This document shows positions 24,697 through 33,977 of a stretch of DNA of 64,000 nt, piece after piece. How positions within the stretch are numbered: position 1 is the first letter of the stretch; each line of letters begins with the position of its first letter. Source of the DNA: JAJEAD01 sp964420925 (lineage in GTDB: Bacteria; Pseudomonadota; Gammaproteobacteria; HK1); NCBI GenBank assembly GCA_964420925.1, contig CAYQVB010000102.1:1-64000 (forward strand), in the 5' to 3' direction. The translations under genes were made by a program, and so were the position numbers. The notes under the pieces are model-generated. The model saw only the letters and a program-made list of their open reading frames with translations. It searched no databases and had not been told where the DNA came from.

Positions 24697-26121
24697 TCAA
24701 AGCGGCGTCTCCGGCAGCGAATCGAGGAACTCCCGGTATTCCACGAGCGCCGCGAGCGCGTTGGCCGCGTCGTGCCCGCTCGCGAAGCAGGGGAAGTTCG
24801 CGGCCGCGAGCGCGCGTACCGCTTCCGGATTCGCCCGCGTATAGGCGCTGAACAGGATGGGCTTGTCGCACGTCGCTCCGAGACGTTTCAGTGCGTCGAG
24901 ATCGGAGGTGATGAGATCGGAGTGGACCATCGAGCAGGTCACGATCACCGCATCGACCGCATCCGATGCCGCGAGCACTTCGAGAGGACTTGCGTAGCCG
25001 CGCTCGAAGAGACCCTGGGCGGTGAGGTCGACGGGGTTGGCGGTCGAGGCGTAGCCCGGCAGGTGCTCGCCGAGGCGCGCGCGGGTGGCGTCGTCTATCG
25101 GGCCAACCTCGAGCCCCGCGTCCACGCAGGCGTCGGCGGCCCAGATCCCCGCTCCGCCCGATGCGGTGAGCACCGCGGTGCGCCGCCCGCGCGGCAAGCG
25201 CTCGTGGAAGTACGACAATGCGGCGGCGGCATCCAGCATTCGGTCCGCGTCCGGGAAGCAGAGCACCCCGTGGGCCCGGAACATGGTTTCGTAGGCGGAG
25301 TGGGATCCGGTGATCGAGGCGGTATGTGAAAGTGCGGCGCGGGCCGCCGCGTCGGAGCGGCCGACCTTGGTCGCGATGAGCGGCTTTCTCGCGCGCGCCG
25401 CACGCGCTGCGATCGGCACGAAGCGTTCCGCATTCCTGAAGCCCTCGACGAACATCATCACCACTCCGGTTGCGGCATCCGAGATCAGGTGCTCCAGCAC
25501 GTCGAGGGTGGACAGCCCCGCCTCGTTGCCAGTGCTCACCACGTAGCTGAAGGGCAGGCCGCGCGGATGGCCACGGTCGTAGAACGAGAAGCCGATGCCG
25601 CCGCTCTGGGAGATCACTCCGATGCCGCGGGCGCGCTCTCCCGGCGGAGAGGGGGGATCGCCGTCAGTCAACACGGGGCTGAAGCTCGCGTGCAGCGGCA
25701 GGGCGGCATTGAGAAAGCCCTCGCCGTTGGGACCGAGCAGCGCCAGGTCGTAGCGCTCGGCGAGCGCGGTGATCCGCGCCTGGCGGGCGCGTCCCTCCAC
25801 GCCGCGCTCTTCGGCGAAGCCGGAGCTGACGATCACCGCCGCGCGCGTGCCTCGCTCGCCGCACGCCTCGAGCACGTCCCCGACGTAGCGGGCGGGCACC
25901 GTGATGATCGCGAGGTCCACCGCTTCCGGCAGGTCCGCGACGCGGCGGTAGCAGGCGAGGCCCCGAATCTCGCGGTGGCTCCGGCTGATCGCGTACACCG
26001 TGCCGGGATAGCCGCTGTCGAGCACCGCGCTGACCATCCGTCCGCGGATGCGGTGCGGGTCCGGCGAGGCGCCGACCAGCGCGATGGAGCGCGGCGAGAA
26101 CAACGCGTCCAGATCGGGCAT
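24697..26121 (-). CDS. ADP-forming acyl-CoA synthetase, alpha-type (CoA-binding and ligase domains only)
   Basis: 474 residues. Residues 1-130 form the CoA-binding Rossmann domain (FSPRSIALVGASPDPHRIRG, DLAIITVPARYV). A flavodoxin-like ligase domain follows (GVISQSGGIGFSFYDRG, VSTGNEAGLSTLDVLEHL), and then a segment with ALSHTASITGS, which corresponds to the phospho-histidine region of ADP-forming acetyl-CoA synthetases. The ATP-grasp beta domain, fused in many bacterial homologues of about 700 residues, is absent, and no separate beta subunit is encoded nearby. The protein may pair with a distant beta subunit. The operon context suggests activation or release of the acid handled by the adjacent dehydrogenases and hydratase. 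Confidence 0.78.
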   Translation of the reverse strand: MPDLDALFSPRSIALVGASPDPHRIRGRMVSAVLDSGYPGTVYAISRSHREIRGLACYRRVADLPEAVDLAIITVPARYVGDVLEACGERGTRAAVIVSSGFAEERGVEGRARQARITALAERYDLALLGPNGEGFLNAALPLHASFSPVLTDGDPPSPPGERARGIGVISQSGGIGFSFYDRGHPRGLPFSYVVSTGNEAGLSTLDVLEHLISDAATGVVMMFVEGFRNAERFVPIAARAARARKPLIATKVGRSDAAARAALSHTASITGSHSAYETMFRAHGVLCFPDADRMLDAAAALSYFHERLPRGRRTAVLTASGGAGIWAADACVDAGLEVGPIDDATRARLGEHLPGYASTANPVDLTAQGLFERGYASPLEVLAASDAVDAVIVTCSMVHSDLITSDLDALKRLGATCDKPILFSAYTRANPEAVRALAAANFPCFASGHDAANALAALVEYREFLDSLPETPL

Positions 26122-26169
26122 GCCGGGTTCCGAGGCGGGTTGCGCCGGCCGCGATCGCTCGCCGGCGGA

Positions 26170-27336
26170 TCAGCGCAGGCCGAGGCCGCGCGCGATGATG
26201 CCGCGCAGGATCTCGCGGGTGCCGCCCTGGATCGTGAGCTTGGGCGCGAGCAGGGTGCTCATGCGCAGCACCTCCTCCAGGCGCCCGCGATTGCCGGGGT
26301 CCGCATCGACGAGCGGCGCGAGGTCCCGCACGATGTTCGGCACCGCCTGGGCCCAGTTGGTGCCGAGGTCCTTGACCACCGCAGCCTGCACTTCCGGCGA
26401 CCGGCCCGCCTGCAGCATGCCCGCCACGGACAGCGACAGGTGACGCAGGGTCGAGAGCTGCGCCACCAGTCGGCCGATGCCCTGCGCCTGCCGCTCGCCC
26501 GGGTCGGCGCCGACGCTGCGCACCAGCTCGTAGAGCACCGGGAAGTTGTCGAGGAAGCGCTCCGGCCCGCTGCGCTCGTGGGCGAGCTCTCCGGTCACCT
26601 GCTTCCACCCCATATTGAGCTCCCCGAGCAGGTGGTGCTCGGGGATCACCGCATCGTCGAAGACCACCTCGTTGAAGTCGTGGTGCCCTGTCATGTTGAT
26701 GATCGGGTTCACGGTGATGCCGGGGGTGTTCATCGGCACCAGGAACTGGCTCAACCCGTGGCGCCGGTCCCGCTCGGTGGGCGCGGCGGTGCGCATCAGC
26801 GCGATCATGAAGTGGGAACGGTGGGCGTTGCTGGTCCACACCTTGCGTCCGTTGAGCCGCCACCCGTCCCCGACCCGCTCGGCCCGGCTGCGCAGCGAGA
26901 AGAGATCCGAACCCGAGTCCGGCTCGCTCATGCCGATGCAGAAGTAGCATTCGCCGGCCGCGATACGGGGCAGGACGTCGCGGCGGATCGACTCCTCCGC
27001 GTGCTGCAGCAGCACCGGGCCGCTCTGGCGATCCGCCACCCAGTGCGCCCAGACCGGCGCGCTCACCGCGAGCAGTTCCTCGGTGACCACGTAACGTTCG
27101 AGGAAGGAGCGCTCTCCGCCCCCGTAGCGCGACGGCCAGGTCATCCCGATGAAGCCGGCCGCCCCGCAACGCCGGCTGAACTCCGGCGCGTGTCGGGCCG
27201 AAAATCCGCCGCCCGCGTAGGGCACGAAGCTTCCCGCCTCCACCTCGAGATCGATGAACTCGCGCACCCGCGCGCGCATCGCCTCCACCTCGGGCGGCAG
27301 CTCCACCGGATCGAATCGCAGCGCCGGCTCAGTCAT
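26170..27336 (-). CDS. Acyl-CoA dehydrogenase (long form)
   Basis: A 388-residue FAD-dependent acyl-CoA dehydrogenase with all three domains. The FAD-binding segment CYFCIGMSEPDSGSDLFSLRSRAERVGDGWRLNGRKVWTSNAHR is textbook, and the end IQGGTREILRGIIARGLGLR is the usual C-terminus. It is the first gene of the minus-strand operon and lies next to a repeat cluster on its 5' side. It resembles dehydrogenases used for branched, cyclic or side-chain acyl-CoAs rather than short fatty acids, but the substrate is not determined. Confidence 0.87.
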   Translation of the reverse strand: MTEPALRFDPVELPPEVEAMRARVREFIDLEVEAGSFVPYAGGGFSARHAPEFSRRCGAAGFIGMTWPSRYGGGERSFLERYVVTEELLAVSAPVWAHWVADRQSGPVLLQHAEESIRRDVLPRIAAGECYFCIGMSEPDSGSDLFSLRSRAERVGDGWRLNGRKVWTSNAHRSHFMIALMRTAAPTERDRRHGLSQFLVPMNTPGITVNPIINMTGHHDFNEVVFDDAVIPEHHLLGELNMGWKQVTGELAHERSGPERFLDNFPVLYELVRSVGADPGERQAQGIGRLVAQLSTLRHLSLSVAGMLQAGRSPEVQAAVVKDLGTNWAQAVPNIVRDLAPLVDADPGNRGRLEEVLRMSTLLAPKLTIQGGTREILRGIIARGLGLR

Positions 27337-27392
27337 CGAATACCCTCATGCTTCTCCCTGCTGCTTGGATGGAAGGTCCACTGCCACTTCGG

Positions 27393-27650
27393 CTCGGGTG
27401 GATTCCCGCTTGTATCGAAAATCCCCCCACTCGTCGCTTGTCGTGGATTCCCGCCTTCGCGGGAATGACGGGAACAGGCAACGCGAACGCGCGTACTCGT
27501 ACTCCCTCGATGCTCCCTTCGCGACAGCGGGGCAGTCTGCCGCCGTGGCCGGCTTATCAAGGGAATGACGGGAACACACGACTCGAACGCGCGTGCTGCC
27601 TCGATGTTCCTTGCCCGACCGCGGGGACAGGGAACCTGTCCGTGGCAGGC
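27393..27650. repeat. dRS3-like intergenic repeat cluster, copy 3 (with internal direct repeat)
   Basis: A composite element in reverse orientation relative to copy 1. It has the arm CGGGTGGATTCCCGCTTGTA, an ATCCCCCCACTC block and the palindrome ATTCCCGC/GCGGGAAT at 27447-27466. It then continues GACGGGAACAGGCA, a GCGAACGCGCGTACTC run and TCCCTTCGCGACAGCGGGG. The part from GGGAATGACGGGAACA is repeated directly at about 27560-27630. The unit matches the reverse complement of about 35815-35940. It fills most of the 622-bp gap between divergent genes; the remainder up to 27958 shows only the promoter side of the alcohol dehydrogenase. Confidence 0.75.
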
Positions 27651-27958
27651 TTTCGCGACCATTCCGTGCCTCCGCTCAAGTTCGTAGCGCGACGGGTCCG
27701 CGGACCGCAACATACACGCGGATCGGCGACGCTTCGAGAGGGTGGTAGACGGGAGAAGCATTCACACCGGATAGTCGGCCGAGTTGACACCCGCTGCCGG
27801 GCGCCTCGGGTCGAACCCGCGGCCGGGCTCCGCGGCGCCCGCTTCGGCGGAGCGCTTCCGGCCCGACCAGGGTTTCCCAATCCGGGCACGCTGCGCCATC
27901 ATCGCTTCCCGGGCGCCCGAAGGTCCTCGGGGCGGATTGCAATACCAGGAGACATCAG

Positions 27959-29044
27959 ATGAAAGCAGCCGTGATGCGTGGAGTCGGACAGCCACTCACG
28001 ATTGAGGAGGTCGACGTGGCGAAGCCGATTGGGCGCGAGGTGCTGGTGCGGGTTGCCGCGACCGGCGTCTGCCACAGCGACCTCCACATCATCGAGGGAC
28101 TCTATCCCGGCGACTTTCCATGCATTCTCGGCCACGAATCGGCCGGCGTGGTGGAAGAGGTCGGAGATCAGGTCGGCTACTTCAGCCCGGGGGACCATGT
28201 CATCTCCTGTCTCTCCGTCTTCTGCGGTCACTGCGAGGCCTGCGTGACCGGGCACCTCGTCAACTGCGAGCGCCCCGAGGATGTGAACCGTGGCCTCGGC
28301 GAAGCGCCGCGCCTGAGCCAGAAGGGCGAAGTGGTGCACCAGTTCTACAACCTCTCCTCCTTCGCCGAGTACATGCTTGTGCACGAGCACGCGATCGTGA
28401 AGATCCGCAAGGACATGCCGCTCGACCGGGCCGCTCTCATCGGCTGCGGGGTGACCACCGGGGTCGGCGCGGTGCATAACACCGCGAAGATCGAGGTCGG
28501 CAGCACGGTGGCGGTGATCGGGCTCGGCGGCGTCGGGCTCTCCGCCGTCAACGGCGCCGCGATATCGGGCGCGGGACGCATCATCGCCATCGACACCGTG
28601 GGCTCGAAGCTCAACCTCGCCCGGCACTTCGGAGCGACCGATGTGGTCGATGCTTCCCGGGAAGACCCCGTCGAGGCGGTACGGAAGATGACGGGCCGGG
28701 GCGTGCATTACTCCTTCGAGGCGATCGGTCTCAAGAAGACGAGCGAGCAGGCATTCGAGATGCTGCGCCCCGGCGGCACCGCGACCGTGATCGGCATGAT
28801 TCCGGTGGGCCAGAAGGTCGAGATCGACGGGGAAAGCCTCCTCTACGAGAAGAAGCTGCAGGGCTCCAACATGGGCTCGAACCGCTTCCGCGTCGACATG
28901 CCGCGCTACGTCGATTTCTACCTCGCCGGCCGGCTGCATCTCGACGAGATGATCACCGAACGCGTCCGCCTCGAAGAGATCAACGAGGCCTTCGCCGCGA
29001 TGAAGACCGGCGAGGTGGCGCGCAGCGTCATCATGTTTGATTGA
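27959..29044 (+). CDS. Zinc-dependent alcohol dehydrogenase (MDR superfamily, class III-like)
   Basis: A 361-residue medium-chain dehydrogenase. Catalytic zinc ligands are Cys38 (VCHSD), His59-Glu60 (LGHESAGVV) and a cysteine in IGCGVTTGVGA. The structural zinc loop is complete with Cys89, Cys92, Cys95 and Cys103 (CGHCEACVTGHLVNC). The NAD-binding motif is GLGGVGLSAVNGA, and YEKKLQGSNMGSNRFRVDMP is typical of the AdhD/FrmA-like branch. AGGAGA lies about 7 bases before the ATG. It oxidises an alcohol to an aldehyde or ketone; the substrate is unknown. It converges on the Rieske gene downstream. Confidence 0.86.
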   Translation: MKAAVMRGVGQPLTIEEVDVAKPIGREVLVRVAATGVCHSDLHIIEGLYPGDFPCILGHESAGVVEEVGDQVGYFSPGDHVISCLSVFCGHCEACVTGHLVNCERPEDVNRGLGEAPRLSQKGEVVHQFYNLSSFAEYMLVHEHAIVKIRKDMPLDRAALIGCGVTTGVGAVHNTAKIEVGSTVAVIGLGGVGLSAVNGAAISGAGRIIAIDTVGSKLNLARHFGATDVVDASREDPVEAVRKMTGRGVHYSFEAIGLKKTSEQAFEMLRPGGTATVIGMIPVGQKVEIDGESLLYEKKLQGSNMGSNRFRVDMPRYVDFYLAGRLHLDEMITERVRLEEINEAFAAMKTGEVARSVIMFD

Positions 29045-29212
29045 TCGCGAAGGGCGGGAAGACGACCGACCCACTTCGCACCTCGAACGGAATCATCAGG
29101 CGGCCACACGAAGGGTGTATCTCTCCGAATTCGGTACATGGGCAAGGCTACGTTGCCGGTGTCGGAGAGCGGGCCGCCATCAGGGCCCGTCAGGGCCTTG
29201 CCTTGGCATACA

Positions 29213-30361
29213 TCAGACAGTCCTGTGGCTCGTTTCCAGCGCGTCCATGACCAGTCGATGGAACTGGTGGACGCCATGCTCCGCCGTCCCGGAGCGCTCC
29301 GGGTCCACCATGAAGCGTCCCTGGTTGTAGGACTTCGATTTGAGCCCGCGCTGCACCGATTCGCACAGACCCTGATCTTCAGGACCCAGAGTCTCGTTGA
29401 GGTACCGCGTACGGGCGTTGTCGATCGTGTCGTCGAGCGCGTACCGATATCCCGAGAACACCGTGTTCTCGTGGTCCAGCGGCATCATCGCGAGCACGAA
29501 CAGGTTGGCGGACCCCGGCACCAGCCACATCGAAGTGGTGGGCCACAGATACCAGTACGCCGCCACCTGCACATCGTCCTCGGCGGCGAAATCGTAGGCG
29601 CGGTTCTCAGGGCGCGAGCGACGTGAGAGCTGTCTCGCCCACTGGTCGTGAACCACGTGCTCGTAGCTGTCCATCACCATCAGATCGGCGAGGGCGGGGT
29701 GCGCCTTGGCGCAGTGATAGCACTCCATGTAATTGTCCACCACCACCTTCCAATTGGCCTTCCAGCCCGCCGTCCGGGGCGAGTCGAAAGCGAAGCTCTC
29801 CACCGGACGAAGATCGGCAAGACGCGGTACGTGGGTGCGTAGATCGACATCGAGCCCCGGCGCGAGGTCGACAATCGAGGCCGCGCCCAGGTCCAGGTTG
29901 ACGAACAGGAAACCGCAAAGCGACTCCACCCTGATCTGCGGCAGACAGAACTCTTCCGGGTTGAAGTCACGCATCTCGCTCGCGAACCGGGCATGGCGAA
30001 AGCGCCCGTCGGAGTGATAGGACCAGGCGTGATACGGACACACGATGGTGCGGGCATTGCCAGCGCCTTCGAGCAGCCGATGCGCGCGATGCCGGCATAC
30101 GTTGAAGAAGCCGCGAAGCCCCCCGTCTTCACCCCGCATCACGAACACGCTCTCGTCGGCAACGTCGAGGGTGAGGTAATCGCCGGGAGCGCGCACCTGC
30201 GACTCGTGCCCGATGCAATGCCAGGTACGCTCGAATATCGCCTGCTTCTCCTGCTCGTAGATCTCCGGGTCCAGGTAGTAGCGGGCGGGCATGGTGTAGG
30301 ACCGGTCCGCCTCCCCGGTCAGCGGCCTGTCGAAGTCCTTGAATGCGGTGGTGACAGTCAT
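29213..30361 (-). CDS. Rieske oxygenase alpha subunit (choline/betaine-monooxygenase-like)
   Basis: 382 residues from the ATG at 30361, which AGGAG precedes by about 8 bases. The Rieske site is Cys89-Arg-His91 and Cys108-Pro-Tyr-His111. The catalytic iron motif is NWKVVVDNYMECYHCAKAHP around residues 200-222, the form typical of GbcA/CMO/CntA-like enzymes acting on quaternary ammonium compounds. The rest (YWYLWPTTSMWLVPGSANLFVLAMMPLDHENT) supports that branch. No reductase gene is adjacent. The neighbouring carnitine-type genes (CaiD at 45680) are consistent with betaine or carnitine catabolism, but the exact substrate is an inference. Confidence 0.8.
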   Translation of the reverse strand: MTVTTAFKDFDRPLTGEADRSYTMPARYYLDPEIYEQEKQAIFERTWHCIGHESQVRAPGDYLTLDVADESVFVMRGEDGGLRGFFNVCRHRAHRLLEGAGNARTIVCPYHAWSYHSDGRFRHARFASEMRDFNPEEFCLPQIRVESLCGFLFVNLDLGAASIVDLAPGLDVDLRTHVPRLADLRPVESFAFDSPRTAGWKANWKVVVDNYMECYHCAKAHPALADLMVMDSYEHVVHDQWARQLSRRSRPENRAYDFAAEDDVQVAAYWYLWPTTSMWLVPGSANLFVLAMMPLDHENTVFSGYRYALDDTIDNARTRYLNETLGPEDQGLCESVQRGLKSKSYNQGRFMVDPERSGTAEHGVHQFHRLVMDALETSHRTV

Positions 30362-30606
30362 TGGAATGCTCCTGGCACAAGTGAAGTCCATGATATGCGG
30401 GAGACTTTGTGAGTGGCTGACGAGGACCATCGAGCGCCCGGAAGCTCCGCTTCGAGTTTCGCACCCCCCACGCAAGCTAGTGCCAGGGGCGGAAGGATCA
30501 CATGGATGTGGCGGCGCAGGGCTGTCTGGCCGTCAGGAGCGCAGCCCGTCTTGAGCGCGTAACCGCGAGGCCGCGGCACATCGAGTGCATCGAGGCGTTG
30601 GCCCAA

Positions 30607-31728
30607 TCAGCGCCGCGTGTTTTCGGCTTCGACAATCGAAGCATCGCGAGGATCCCACCCGACGCTGATCCGTTCTCCTTCCGACGCGCGCGCTTCGCCG
30701 CTGCGGTTCTGGATGCGGGCGACGATGGACAGGCCACCACCGGCATCGATGACATAGCGCGTCGTATCGCCTACGTAAACCGCTTCGCGGACGACGCCGG
30801 AGAGCACGCTGCCCGATGCGTGCACTTCACCGACGATGCGCAGCTTCTCGGGGCGCACGACCAGGTGGGTCCGTCCGCCGTCGACGAGTGCGGGGTCAGC
30901 CGGCAGGGCCAGGTGCTGGCCTCCAGCGCTTTCCCCGCGCCAGGCGCTGCCGTCGCGCACGACGCTCAGGGGAACGATGTTGGATTCTCCGATGAAGTCG
31001 GCGACGAAGGTGGTCGCGGGCCGCTCGTAGAGAGTGGCCGGATCGGCGACCTGCTCGAAGCGGCCGTGGTTCACGACCACGATGCGATCCGAAAGGACCA
31101 GCGCCTCCTCCTGGTCGTGGGTCACGTATATGGTGGTGATGTTGAGCTGCTTTTGCAGGCGCTTGATCTCGAGCTGCATGTCCTCGCGCAGCTTGCGGTC
31201 GAGCGCACCCAGCGGCTCGTCCATGAGCAGCACCAGGGGATTGAAGACCAGCGCGCGCGCAAGGGCGACACGCTGCTGCTGGCCGCCCGAGAGCTGGTGA
31301 GGATAGCGCGCGCCGTAGTCCGGAAGTCGAACCAGCTCGAGCGCGTCGGCGACCATGCTCCGGCGGCGGGCCTTGGGCACCTTGCGCATCTTCAGGGGAA
31401 ACTCGATGTTCTCCGCGACACTCCGATGGGGAAAGAGGGCGTAGTTCTGGAACACCATGCCGAAGTCGCGCCGATAGGCGGGGACGCCGGCCAGCGATTC
31501 TCCGTCGATGTGAATGTCGCCCGCGCTCGGATCCACGAAACCCGCGATCATCATCAGGGTGGTCGTCTTTCCCGAGCCGCTCGGCCCCAGCAGCGTGATG
31601 AACTCCCCGCTCTCGACGGAGAGCGACACGTCGTCGACCGCGACGACTTCGTCGAAATGCTTGGTCAGGCCTTCGAGGCGCAGGTGCGGCTCGGATGCCG
31701 GTCCGGGAGCTTCGACCGTCTCGTTCAC
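30607..31728 (-). CDS. ABC transporter ATP-binding protein, polyamine (PotA) type
   Basis: 373 residues from a GTG at 31728 that overlaps the stop of the upstream ureohydrolase (GTGA). Walker A is GPSGSGKTT (48-56), Q-loop MVFQNYALFPH, signature LSGGQQQRVALARAL, Walker B LVLLMDEPLGALD and H-loop YVTHDQEEAL. The C-terminal TOBE domain (LVVRPEKLRI, VYVGDTTRYVI) regulates transport as in PotA. With the permeases at 33978 and 34806 and the binding protein at 36112 it makes a complete importer for a cationic amine or guanidino compound. Confidence 0.86.
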   Translation of the reverse strand: MNETVEAPGPASEPHLRLEGLTKHFDEVVAVDDVSLSVESGEFITLLGPSGSGKTTTLMMIAGFVDPSAGDIHIDGESLAGVPAYRRDFGMVFQNYALFPHRSVAENIEFPLKMRKVPKARRRSMVADALELVRLPDYGARYPHQLSGGQQQRVALARALVFNPLVLLMDEPLGALDRKLREDMQLEIKRLQKQLNITTIYVTHDQEEALVLSDRIVVVNHGRFEQVADPATLYERPATTFVADFIGESNIVPLSVVRDGSAWRGESAGGQHLALPADPALVDGGRTHLVVRPEKLRIVGEVHASGSVLSGVVREAVYVGDTTRYVIDAGGGLSIVARIQNRSGEARASEGERISVGWDPRDASIVEAENTRR

Positions 31729-32681
31729 TGACCCGCTTCGCCTCGGCGCGCGAGCGCGAGCAGGCACAGGAACTCGAAGGCGAGCGTCGCGCCGCAGGTC
31801 GCGGAGATGCGGCTGATGTCCAGGGGAGGGTTGATTTCCATGACATCGAAGCTCACGTAGTCGAGGCCCCCGAGCCCGCGCACTATCGCAAGCGCCTCTC
31901 GCGTCGTGAAGCCGCCGATCTCGAGCGATCCCGTGCCCGGCACGAAGGCGGGGTCGACGCAGTCCACATCGAAGGTCAGGTGAACCTTGCGATCGCCCAC
32001 CCGCTCGCGGATGTCGGCGATGACCTGGGGGAGCCCCAGGCGCACGCAGTCGTCCATGGTGCGCACCTCGAAGCCCAGGTCGCGGGCATCCTGGTAGTCC
32101 TCGGGCGTGTACACCGTGCCGCGCAATCCCACCATGATCGAGTGGGCGGTATCGAGCACACCTTCTTCGGCCGCGCGCCGGAACATCGTCCCCGCGTTGT
32201 AGCGCTGGGTCCCGTAGAAGGTGTCGTAGGTATCGGTGTGGGCATCGAACTGGATCATCGCGACGGGACCGTGCACCCGGCTCGCCGCACGCAGCTCGGC
32301 GAGGGTCAGCGAGTGATCGCCGCCGAGTCCGACCGGCACGACGCCGGCCTCGTAGAGGGGACTGAGCTCCGCTTCGAGCGCGTCGAGGGTGCGGCGAATG
32401 GAGCCGGGGACCACCGCCAGATCGCCGTAGTCGATCGCGCGCAGGTGGCGGAAGGGAGAGATCCGGTGATGGGCGTTCGCGGGCCGCAGCGACGCGGACG
32501 CGTCGCGCATCGCGCGCGGCCCGAAGCGCGACCCGGGCGTGCCGCCGGTGTCGGAAGGCATCCCCGCGATGGCCGCGTCCACCCCATCCAGGCTGCGGGT
32601 GTGGGGCAGGCCCATGAAGGTGGCGATGCCCGCTCCCCGCGGAGTTACGAGCTGATTGGTGGGCCCCTGGGGCTTGGTCAT
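31725..32681 (-). CDS. Ureohydrolase (agmatinase/arginase family), copy 1
   Basis: A 318-residue manganese- or nickel-type ureohydrolase, which cleaves a guanidino group to urea and an amine. Metal ligands are all present: GLGGDHSLTL, QFDAHTDTYDT and TFDVDCVDPAFVPGTG. The end VSFDVMEINPPLD is typical of agmatinase/guanidinobutyrase/guanidinopropionase enzymes. It ends inside the start codon of the PotA-like gene and follows a second ureohydrolase at 32724, so uptake and hydrolysis are coupled. The substrate (agmatine, guanidinobutyrate, guanidinoacetate or another) cannot be fixed by eye. Confidence 0.86.
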   Translation of the reverse strand: MTKPQGPTNQLVTPRGAGIATFMGLPHTRSLDGVDAAIAGMPSDTGGTPGSRFGPRAMRDASASLRPANAHHRISPFRHLRAIDYGDLAVVPGSIRRTLDALEAELSPLYEAGVVPVGLGGDHSLTLAELRAASRVHGPVAMIQFDAHTDTYDTFYGTQRYNAGTMFRRAAEEGVLDTAHSIMVGLRGTVYTPEDYQDARDLGFEVRTMDDCVRLGLPQVIADIRERVGDRKVHLTFDVDCVDPAFVPGTGSLEIGGFTTREALAIVRGLGGLDYVSFDVMEINPPLDISRISATCGATLAFEFLCLLALARRGEAGQ

Positions 32682-32723
32682 CGAGGGTTTCCTCCTGTAT
32701 CGGGCCGTCGCAGTCGCGCAGAC

Positions 32724-33737
32724 TCAGCCGATCAGAGCGGTGCCGCCGGTGGGCTCGAGAATCCGGCTGCGCAGGAACTCCACCAGGCCGCGGGCGGCGA
32801 GGTGGGCGGTGCGATCCCCCACGTCGCGCGGCGGCGTCACCTCCACGAGGTCCACCGCGCCGACCTCGGCACATTTGCCGAGCTCATGCAGGGTGGTCAG
32901 GAACTCGATCGCGCTCAAGCCCCCGAAGTTGATGAAGCCGGTGCCCGGCGCGGCCGAGTTGTCACAGACGTCGATGTCGACGCTCACGTAGATGGAATCG
33001 GTGTCGCGCCCGGCGATGGCGAGTGCCTCGGCGACCGCGTGCTCGACGCCCTTCGCGCGCATGTCGTGCACGGTCATCGCGGTGGCGCCGGAACGCTGCA
33101 CGAACTCCCACTCGTCGCGCCACGCGACGTCGAGCAGTCCGAGCCAGACCATGTTGGCGGGATCGAAGCCGTCCAGCTCGGCGACCCGCCGCGCGTTCGA
33201 GCCGTGCCAGTACTTGCCATGGCTGGGGTTGTCGTCCTGCAGGTCGAAGTGGGCATCGACCTGGATGTAGCCGAAGCGGGTCTCCCCGAGCGCCCGTCGG
33301 CCCTCGTGGTAGCCGAGCGCAAGCGGGTAGCCGACGTAGTGATCGCCGCCGAGCATCACGGGGAAGCCGCCGCGCCGCACGACGCCTTCCGTGCAGGCGC
33401 GGATCTCTTCGGTAGTGCGCTCGAGCTGGGGTGAGTGGATGGTCACGTCGCCGATGTCGCCCACCGCCGCGTCTTCCCGGAAGCGCACCGCACTGCCGTC
33501 GCTCACGTTGACCACGCCGCCCGGACCGGGCTCGCGCCATCGCCAGTTGATGCCGGTCGAGCGCTGCCGGATCGCGGCCGGCCCGAGACGCGGACCGATG
33601 GTCGAGCCGGTGAACTCGCAGGGGACGCCGCCCGCCACGATCATTCCGGGCCGGATCTGGTCCATGCTCACCCTCGGCCAGTTCAGGAAGGTGGTGCCCG
33701 ACGAGAAGGGAGCGATGGGAGAGGGCCGATCGGTCAT
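32724..33737 (-). CDS. Ureohydrolase (agmatinase/arginase family), copy 2, divergent
   Basis: 337 residues with the same fold but clearly different from copy 1. Metal-binding motifs are VMLGGDHYVGYPL, IQVDAHFDLQDDN and VSVDIDVCDNSAAPGTG, where the usual D-P after the third motif is D-N. The N-terminal half (GMIVAGGVPCEFTGSTIGPRLGPAAIRQRS) contains an expanded loop. The GGDH-to-GGDHY change and the loop suggest a different guanidino substrate, or a heteromeric partner of copy 1 as in two-subunit guanidine-type hydrolases. That is inference. It is 42 bp upstream of copy 1 in the same operon. Confidence 0.82.
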   Translation of the reverse strand: MTDRPSPIAPFSSGTTFLNWPRVSMDQIRPGMIVAGGVPCEFTGSTIGPRLGPAAIRQRSTGINWRWREPGPGGVVNVSDGSAVRFREDAAVGDIGDVTIHSPQLERTTEEIRACTEGVVRRGGFPVMLGGDHYVGYPLALGYHEGRRALGETRFGYIQVDAHFDLQDDNPSHGKYWHGSNARRVAELDGFDPANMVWLGLLDVAWRDEWEFVQRSGATAMTVHDMRAKGVEHAVAEALAIAGRDTDSIYVSVDIDVCDNSAAPGTGFINFGGLSAIEFLTTLHELGKCAEVGAVDLVEVTPPRDVGDRTAHLAARGLVEFLRSRILEPTGGTALIG

Positions 33738-33817
33738 TCGAGAATGCTCCCTTGAGCTGCGGGCCGTCGCGGAGCCTCCGGTCCAGGTCCGAAGGGAGTT
33801 TGCGATATCCCGTTGTC

Positions 33818-33925
33818 CTGCATGGATTCCCGTTCCCCCCGGCCACGGGAACGAGCTTCGCTGGAATGACGGGGTGTGAGTTGCGATGTGGTGCCGTTTC
33901 CGTCAATCCCGCGCAAGCGTGAACC
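33818..33925. repeat. dRS3-like intergenic repeat, copy 4 (degenerate)
   Basis: Imperfect arms ATGGATTCCCGTTCCCCCC and CACGGGAACGAG, followed by GGAATGACGGGGTGTGAG and a TCAATCCCGCGCAAGCGTGAA arm. The palindromes are no longer perfect, unlike the other copies. It lies between the ureohydrolase and PotC-like genes and interrupts an otherwise tight operon. Confidence 0.5.
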
Positions 33926-33977
33926 AATGCACCTGGATTTCTCTACGAGGGCGCGATGGTCCTTCATCATGGATACG

